Below are positions 59,051 through 64,000 of a DNA stretch of 64,000 nucleotides, in pieces. Each line of letters begins with the position of its first letter. The first letter of the stretch is position 1. A program made the translations under genes and the position numbers. The stretch is from the NCBI RefSeq assembly GCF_042659465.1, contig NZ_JBHSSW010000002.1, positions 62,001-126,000 of the forward strand, in the 5' to 3' direction. The notes beneath the pieces were generated by a model, which did not search any database, was not told the DNA's origin, and saw nothing but the letters and a program-made list of their open reading frames with translations. This DNA is from Ponticaulis profundi. Lineage in GTDB: Bacteria > Pseudomonadota > Alphaproteobacteria > Caulobacterales > Hyphomonadaceae.

Positions 59051-59080
59051 AAAAAAACGGCGGTCCGAAGACCGCCGTTT
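59051..59080 (-). terminator. Terminator of groES-groEL
   Basis: 11-bp stem AAACGGCGGTC-CGAA-GACCGCCGTTT followed on the minus strand by TTTT, giving seven T in total. Confidence 0.93.
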
Positions 59081-59112
59081 CTGTTCTTTGCCGTTTTGGG
59101 CAGGGGGTGAGC

Positions 59113-60759
59113 TTAGAAGCCCATGCCACCCATTCCACCCATGCCGCCCATATCAGGCATAGCCGGCGCGTCGCCTTCCTTTTTTGGTGCTTCAGCAATG
59201 GCTGCCTCCGTCGTGATGAGGAGACCAGACACAGAAGCAGCGTTCTGCAGAGAAGAGCGAACAACTTTAACCGGGTCGATGACACCGAAGTTGTACATGT
59301 CGCCATATTCTTCAGTCTGAGCGTTGAAGCCGAAAGAAGCGTCGTTGGAGTCAAGGATCTTGCCAACAACGATAGAGCCATCAACACCAGCGTTCTGAGA
59401 GATCTGGCGAACTGGAGCTTCCAGAGCCTTGCGAACGATGTCGATACCAGCTTGTTCGTCGTCGTTAGCACCTGTGACTGTGATTGCAGCAGCCGCTTTG
59501 AGAAGCGCTGTACCACCGCCAGTTACGATGCCTTCTTCAACAGCAGCGCGTGTTGCGTTCAGGGCGTCGTCGACGCGGTCTTTACGCTCTTTCACTTCAA
59601 CTTCTGTTGCGCCGCCAACTTTGATGACAGCAACGCCGCCAGCCAGTTTCGCGAGGCGCTCTTGAAGTTTTTCACGGTCGTAATCAGACGTCGTGTCTTC
59701 GATTTGCTTCTTGATCTGAGCAACGCGAGCTTCGATGTCTTCTTTCGCGCCCGTGCCATCAACGATTGTTGTGTCGTCTTTGGTGATAGAAACGCGTTTC
59801 GCTGTGCCCAGCATGTCGATGGAGACGTTCTCGAGCTTGATGCCGAGGTCTTCAGAAACAACCGTGCCACCTGTCAGGATCGCGATGTCTTCAAGCATTG
59901 CTTTACGACGATCACCGAAGCCTGGAGCTTTCACTGCAGCAATTTTCAGGCCGCCACGCAGCTTGTTCACAACGAGCGTTGCGAGTGCTTCACCTTCAAC
60001 ATCTTCAGCGATGATGAGGAGTGGACGGTTAGACTGAACAGCTGATTCAAGAATTGGAAGCATTGGCTGCAGAGAAGAGAGTTTCTTCTCGTGGAGCAGG
60101 ATCAGAGGCTCGTCGAGCTCAACCTGCATTTTGTCAGCGTTCGTGACAAAGTATGGAGACAGGTAGCCGCGGTCGAACTGCATGCCTTCAACGACTTCGA
60201 GCTCAGTCTCGAGAGACTTGGCTTCTTCAACCGTGATCACGCCTTCGTTGCCGACTTTTTCCATTGCTTTCGCAATCATGTCGCCAATTTCGCGCTCGCC
60301 GTTTGCAGAGATCGTACCGACCTGAGCGATTTGCTCAGACGTGTCGATTGTTTTTGCAGACGCTTTGATCGTGTTGACGACTTCAGCAACAGCTTTTTCG
60401 ACGCCGCGACGCAGATCCATTGGGTTCATGCCAGCAGCAACGCGCTTCATGCCTTCGCGAACGATCGCTTGAGCGAGAACGGTTGCTGTCGTGGTGCCGT
60501 CGCCCGCTACGTCGTTTGCTTTGGAAGCAACTTCGCGGAGCATTTGAGCGCCCATGTTCTGGAATTTGTCTTCCAGCTCAATTTCTTTCGCAACGGTCAC
60601 GCCGTCTTTCGTTGTGCGTGGAGCGCCGAAAGATTTTTCGATGACAACGTTACGGCCTTTTGGGCCGAGAGTAACTTTTACAGCGTTCGCAAGAATGTCG
60701 ACGCCTTTCAGCATCTGCTCACGAGCGTCTGAGGAGAAATGAACAAGCTTAGCAGCCAT
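59113..60759 (-). CDS. groEL: Chaperonin GroEL
   Basis: 548-aa 60-kDa chaperonin. Starts MAAKLVHFSSDAREQMLKGV, has the ATP-binding VAGDGTTTATVLAQ and ends in a GGM repeat tail (GGMGGMGGMGF), so it is a regular, full-length GroEL. Second gene of the groESL operon, 47 bp after groES. Confidence 0.98.
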   Translation of the reverse strand: MAAKLVHFSSDAREQMLKGVDILANAVKVTLGPKGRNVVIEKSFGAPRTTKDGVTVAKEIELEDKFQNMGAQMLREVASKANDVAGDGTTTATVLAQAIVREGMKRVAAGMNPMDLRRGVEKAVAEVVNTIKASAKTIDTSEQIAQVGTISANGEREIGDMIAKAMEKVGNEGVITVEEAKSLETELEVVEGMQFDRGYLSPYFVTNADKMQVELDEPLILLHEKKLSSLQPMLPILESAVQSNRPLLIIAEDVEGEALATLVVNKLRGGLKIAAVKAPGFGDRRKAMLEDIAILTGGTVVSEDLGIKLENVSIDMLGTAKRVSITKDDTTIVDGTGAKEDIEARVAQIKKQIEDTTSDYDREKLQERLAKLAGGVAVIKVGGATEVEVKERKDRVDDALNATRAAVEEGIVTGGGTALLKAAAAITVTGANDDEQAGIDIVRKALEAPVRQISQNAGVDGSIVVGKILDSNDASFGFNAQTEEYGDMYNFGVIDPVKVVRSSLQNAASVSGLLITTEAAIAEAPKKEGDAPAMPDMGGMGGMGGMGF

Positions 60760-60806
60760 GGTGTTCTTCCTTATAACCTATGTTGATGAGAAATTCGGGG
60801 GTGAGC

Positions 60807-61097
60807 TTAAGCTTCAACGATACCCAGAATGTCAGACTCTTTCATGATGAGGAGTGTTTCCCCTTCAACGGTCACTTCGGTGCCAGACCATTTGCCGAAG
60901 AGCACACGGTCACCAGCTTTGACTTCGAGCGGGATCAGCTCGTTGTCGTCGCCGCGAGCACCTGAACCAACAGCAACGATTTCGCCTTCTTGTGGCTTTT
61001 CTTTTGCTGAATCGGGAATGATGATCCCGCCTTTGGTTTTTTCTTCTTCCTCAACGCGGCGAACCAGCACGCGGTCATGAAGCGGACGGAATTTCAT
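60807..61097 (-). CDS. groES: Co-chaperonin GroES
   Basis: 96-aa 10-kDa chaperonin: MKFRPLHDRVLVRRVEEEEKT at the start, the mobile loop TKGGIIIPDSAKEKP and ELIPLEVKAGDRVLFGKWSGTEV. First gene of the operon, with a CIRCE element 37 bp upstream. Confidence 0.98.
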   Translation of the reverse strand: MKFRPLHDRVLVRRVEEEEKTKGGIIIPDSAKEKPQEGEIVAVGSGARGDDNELIPLEVKAGDRVLFGKWSGTEVTVEGETLLIMKESDILGIVEA

Positions 61098-61134
61098 GGA
61101 CGTCCCTCTCTCCAGATTTGGGTTTATGACAGTG

Positions 61135-61161
61135 TTAGCACTCGAGTGTGATGAGTGCTAA
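61135..61161 (-). promoter_or_regulatory. CIRCE element (HrcA operator)
   Basis: TTAGCACTC-N9-GAGTGCTAA, a perfect match to the CIRCE consensus on both arms. It places groESL under HrcA repression, as in most Alphaproteobacteria. Confidence 0.97.
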
Positions 61162-61233
61162 TGCCTGCGAGGTAGGGGTGATGAAGGAGACCGTCAAGAT
61201 GCCGTAACGCATTTTTAACGCGAAAAATTTGTG

Positions 61234-63051
61234 TCAGCCGACTTTGCGGGAGGCGGACGCTACGAGAGGGCTGACCGCCACTTCGGCCCCTGTGTAGGCC
61301 AGTTGAATGGTCGCAGCAAGTTTTGCGAAATCTATAGGCTTTTCCAGAAGGGCGGTTACGCCTGCGGCCTGCCAGAGATCAATATCTTCCGGGCGGTTGT
61401 CTGCCGAAATACCGATGACTGGTGTGCGCGACATGGGCGGTGCGAGCTTGCGAATTTCCGCCAAAGAGGTCGGTCCGTTCATCACAGGCATATTCATATC
61501 CATGAGAACAACGTCGATATGGCCTGCCTGAACGGCCTGGAGAGCTTCACGTCCGTCATTTGCCAGATGGATGGCAAAACCCAACTCTTTAAGTACATGG
61601 CTGAGCAGCTTGCGATTGGCTTTGTTGTCATCCGCGACGAGCACGGTAATGGATGCGCTCGCTTCCGTGCCGGGAGGGGTGTTGATGGTCGTTTCCTGCG
61701 CGCTGGTGCGTTTGAAGACGGATTCAAAAAAGAAGGTTGCGCCATGACGTTCGCGGCTCTCCACCCAGACTTTGCCGCCTTGGAGGCGTGCTAAATCCGA
61801 GACAATCGCCAGACCGATGCCCGTGCCACCATAATTGGCCTTCTGGTCGCGTTCGACCTGAATGAAGCGGCCGAAAACCCGTCGCAGTGAGTCCGCGGGG
61901 ATGCCGGGGCCTGTGTCGGCAACCGATAGCTTTAGAAGGACCTCGCCATTATCGCGAGCCTGATATGACAGGATGGAGCGTATGGTGCCGGACTGCGTGA
62001 ATTTCACGGCGTTGGAGAGGTAATTGCTGACAATCTGTCGGAAACGTAGCGGATCAATCAACAGCCAGACGGATTCGTTCGGGGCAACGATTTCGAACCT
62101 CAAGCCTTTGGCTTCGGCTGATTGCTTGAACTCGCGCGTTGTCTCCTGGAACAGCTCAACGACATCGACAGGTTCCGGGATCAGACGCAACTCTCCGATT
62201 TCGATTTTTGACAGATCGAGCAGGTCATTGATCAGATTCAGAATGGTTCGGGCCGAGGTGCGCGACGTCTCCGTCATCTCGGTCTGACGCGCGTTCAGCT
62301 TTTCGGTGCCGAGAAGGTCCAGCATGCCGACCAGCCCGGTTAGCGGTGTGCGGATCTCGTGGGCGATGCCGGCCACCATCTCCGATTTTTCCCGGTTGGT
62401 GCGGCGCGCGGTGTCACGGGCGTCTACGAGTTCGCTGTGAATGATGGATTCGTTGCGGTTTGCCAGATACCCAGCCAGGCTGCACGCCAGCAGGGTAATC
62501 GTCATGATGATACTCTGCAAAATTCCGTACACGCCCGACCGTATAGAAGGCAGATTGGGAGCGACTGTATCCGCATACATGACGTTCAGTATGACCGTCG
62601 CGAGGCCCGCCAATAGGAAGAACAGACCGCCTTTCTGGCCGACGAGGAACCAGGCCCAGACAACCGGTATCATCAGCATTGGCATGATGACGGAGGAAGT
62701 CCCGCCGCTAATGAGGCCCAGAATTGCAAGCGCGAGGCTGAGAAAGCCGCAGAGCAGCCAGGCTGATACTTCGGGCTTACCGGTGATGACCGCGGACATC
62801 GGGATCATTGCAAGGGCCACAATAACCACGGAGCAATAAACCAGGATGGTTACGTAATCACCCGGCAGGAGGAACATCGCTGCGATGAGGGGAATGATGG
62901 CCATGAAGGCGGATGTTGCACACAGGAATAAAACAGCGCGAGCGAGGCGGTTTTCACGGCCATTGGTGACGTCAGAGGCTGCAAACATTTCTTTGGTTCG
63001 CGTCACCAAATCTTTCTTAGGATTGGTGGCAAGATCGGACTCTAATGTCAT
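61234..63051 (-). CDS. Hybrid sensor histidine kinase
   Basis: 605 aa: a six-helix membrane sensor region (about residues 35-195), DHp domain with MVAGIAHEIRTPLTGLVGML, HATPase with SNYLSNAVKFTQSG, ADTGPGIP and NYGGTGIGLAIVSDLARLQGG, and a C-terminal receiver (VLVADDNKANRKLL, phosphoacceptor in VVLMDMNMPVMNG, Lys in LLEKPIDFAKL). A phosphorelay kinase needing an external HPt protein, none of which is nearby. The ATG at 63051 is used rather than the TTG at 63057. Upstream lies an inverted repeat TTTAAT-TTCG-ATTAAA (63124-63139). The 233-bp gap to the SDR gene holds no other feature except a hairpin. Confidence 0.93.
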   Translation of the reverse strand: MTLESDLATNPKKDLVTRTKEMFAASDVTNGRENRLARAVLFLCATSAFMAIIPLIAAMFLLPGDYVTILVYCSVVIVALAMIPMSAVITGKPEVSAWLLCGFLSLALAILGLISGGTSSVIMPMLMIPVVWAWFLVGQKGGLFFLLAGLATVILNVMYADTVAPNLPSIRSGVYGILQSIIMTITLLACSLAGYLANRNESIIHSELVDARDTARRTNREKSEMVAGIAHEIRTPLTGLVGMLDLLGTEKLNARQTEMTETSRTSARTILNLINDLLDLSKIEIGELRLIPEPVDVVELFQETTREFKQSAEAKGLRFEIVAPNESVWLLIDPLRFRQIVSNYLSNAVKFTQSGTIRSILSYQARDNGEVLLKLSVADTGPGIPADSLRRVFGRFIQVERDQKANYGGTGIGLAIVSDLARLQGGKVWVESRERHGATFFFESVFKRTSAQETTINTPPGTEASASITVLVADDNKANRKLLSHVLKELGFAIHLANDGREALQAVQAGHIDVVLMDMNMPVMNGPTSLAEIRKLAPPMSRTPVIGISADNRPEDIDLWQAAGVTALLEKPIDFAKLAATIQLAYTGAEVAVSPLVASASRKVG

Positions 63052-63250
63052 CTCCAACCATTCCTCTATATGCGCTCTAATCAGATCTCAGCGTTGCGCG
63101 AACTATATAAGAGCTAACAAGTCTTTAATTTCGATTAAATCTGTTTGGTCTGGTGCTGTTTAACTACTTACGGGTGTAATCGAATTTGTGACTTCAATAA
63201 ATAAGACTTCTCTATAAATCGACAATCAAGATTGCCAAAGGGGGGCGATT

Positions 63251-63285
63251 TGGGCGGCACTGTGATCGAGTGACCGTGCCGCCCA
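63251..63285 (-). terminator. Hairpin after the SDR gene
   Basis: 10-bp stem TGGGCGGCAC / GTGCCGCCCA with a 15-base loop, six bases past the SDR stop. No T-run, so termination may be Rho-assisted. Confidence 0.55.
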
Positions 63286-63291
63286 TTCAGG

Positions 63292-64000
63292 TCAGGATAT
63301 GGTTGTGCCGCCGTCGACAACGATCATCTGGCCATTGGTATAGGAACCTGCTTTCGATGCCAGAAAGACAGCGGCGCCGGCGATTTCTTCCGGTTCGCCG
63401 ATACGGGCCATTGGCGTTGTGGCAAGTGCACGCTTCAGATTGTCCGGGTTCTCCCAGAGTGCACGAGCAAAATCTGTCTTGATCAGGCCTGGAGCAATAC
63501 AATTTATCCGGATGTTGTGCTTACCAAATTCGGTCGCCAGATTGCGAGCCAGTTGGAAGTCAGCGGCTTTCGAAATGTTATAGGCGCCGATAATTGGGGA
63601 ACCTTTGAGGCCTCCAATTGACGACACGAGTACAATGGCACCATCCTTGCGCTCAACCATTTGCGGGAGTGCCATCTGGATCAGCCAGTGATTTGAAATG
63701 ATGTTGTTCGAGAGAACCTTTTCAAACTGTTCGTCCGAAATACCGGACATCGGCCCATAATAAGGGTTGGAAGCCGCATTACAGACGACGATATCGATTT
63801 TTCCAAAGGCCGCGTTTGTCTGATCAACCAGATTCTGGAGATCGTCTTTTGACGAAATATTCGCCGCGACCGCAATCGCTGTACCGTCGCCGTGTTTCGC
63901 ATTAATTGCAGCGGCCACTTCCTCGCATGGTTCTGGTTTACGCGACGAAATAACAACCTTTGCACCCTGTTCCGCCATTTCTTCGGCGATGGCGCGTCCG
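63292..64000 (-). CDS. SDR-family oxidoreductase (5' end outside window)
   Basis: Short-chain dehydrogenase/reductase whose N-terminus lies right of the window. The frame is open to base 64000, so the ATG at 63978 is internal: the preceding visible residues GRAIAEE are the end of the TGxxxGIG motif region. Seen: CNAASNPYYGPM (NNAG-like), the catalytic Ser in VLVSSIGG and YNISK (YxxxK). The C-terminal GGTTIS is typical. The substrate is unknown; the segment resembles 3-oxoacyl or acyl-CoA-linked SDRs. Confidence 0.9.
   Translation of the reverse strand, partial: GRAIAEEMAEQGAKVVISSRKPEPCEEVAAAINAKHGDGTAIAVAANISSKDDLQNLVDQTNAAFGKIDIVVCNAASNPYYGPMSGISDEQFEKVLSNNIISNHWLIQMALPQMVERKDGAIVLVSSIGGLKGSPIIGAYNISKAADFQLARNLATEFGKHNIRINCIAPGLIKTDFARALWENPDNLKRALATTPMARIGEPEEIAGAAVFLASKAGSYTNGQMIVVDGGTTIS

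Noticed and set aside
59107..60045. 312-aa plus-strand frame across groEL
   Set aside because: Antisense shadow of the strongly coding groEL gene; composition (Cys, Phe, Asn rich) reflects groEL codon bias.
1..64000. tRNA, rRNA, insertion sequences, phage genes, toxin-antitoxin or defence systems
   Set aside because: Intergenic regions and gene products were scanned by eye for T-loop GTTCRA motifs, transposases, integrases and defence domains; none was seen. A tRNAscan and ISfinder run would confirm.

Overview
The window is a contiguous stretch of an alphaproteobacterial chromosome, most likely from the Hyphomonadaceae/Caulobacterales side. The reasons are CtrA with GANTC (CcrM) sites upstream, the FlbT/FlaF/FlmG(FlbA)/FlaEY-type flagellar genes known from Caulobacter, sigma-54 flagellin promoters with FlbD ftr-like enhancers, a hisS-hisZ-hisG operon, and many stalked-bacterium style histidine kinases. 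This taxonomic call is inference from gene content. I see no insertion sequence, prophage, CRISPR array, rRNA or tRNA gene. Several starts listed here are moved to an internal ATG with a visible Shine-Dalgarno.

Layout. 1-1.8 kb: end of a chemotaxis cluster (cheB, cut by the window edge, and cheR). 1.8-6.1 kb: a Fur-box controlled iron-uptake operon (TonB receptor, small membrane protein, PepSY membrane protein). 6.2-11.6 kb: cell-cycle and flagellar control: ctrA, a CtrA-receiver-like stand-alone domain, fliI-fliJ, a receiver/pseudokinase fusion and a divergent soluble histidine kinase. 11.6-18.6 kb: mixed metabolism (HSL-type esterase, TetR, flavin monooxygenase, two hotdog thioesterases, a membrane histidine kinase, a renalase-like oxidoreductase). 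18.7-28.4 kb: the flagellin locus, with flmG divergent from flbT-flaF, an alpha/beta hydrolase, five flagellins and flaG. 28.4-31 kb: a CPA2 antiporter and MarC. 31-36.4 kb: a nonulosonic (pseudaminic-like) acid cluster that plausibly supplies the sugar for flagellin or surface glycans. 36.4-36.75 kb: a non-coding stretch that looks like a Fur-controlled small RNA with CCUCC loops. 36.7-40.1 kb: an unknown gene and a FlaEY-like protein with beta-propeller repeats. 40.1-53.4 kb: housekeeping and envelope genes (RluE, 2OG oxygenase, OhrR-Ohr, OmpA lipoprotein, VWA lipoprotein, a DUF885 pseudoenzyme, SapC, DsbD/ScsB). 53.5-57 kb: hisS-hisZ-hisG. 57.5-63 kb: a YbjN-like protein, a LAS peptidase, groES-groEL under a perfect CIRCE, and a hybrid histidine kinase. 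An SDR gene is cut by the right edge.

How the parts fit. CtrA-level regulation (ctrA, fliI-fliJ), sigma-54/FlbD-level flagellin promoters, FlbT/FlaF post-transcriptional control and FlmG plus nonulosonate glycosylation form most of a flagellin production line. The most striking non-gene signals are (i) pairs of small A-rich-loop hairpins at the 5' end of all four sigma-54 flagellin leaders, conserved in shape but not in stem sequence, and (ii) the candidate Fur-controlled sRNA at 36.4-36.74 kb. The most striking protein oddities are the CtrA-like receiver that has lost its acidic pocket, the receiver-pseudokinase fusion and the DUF885 protein that has lost its zinc ligands.
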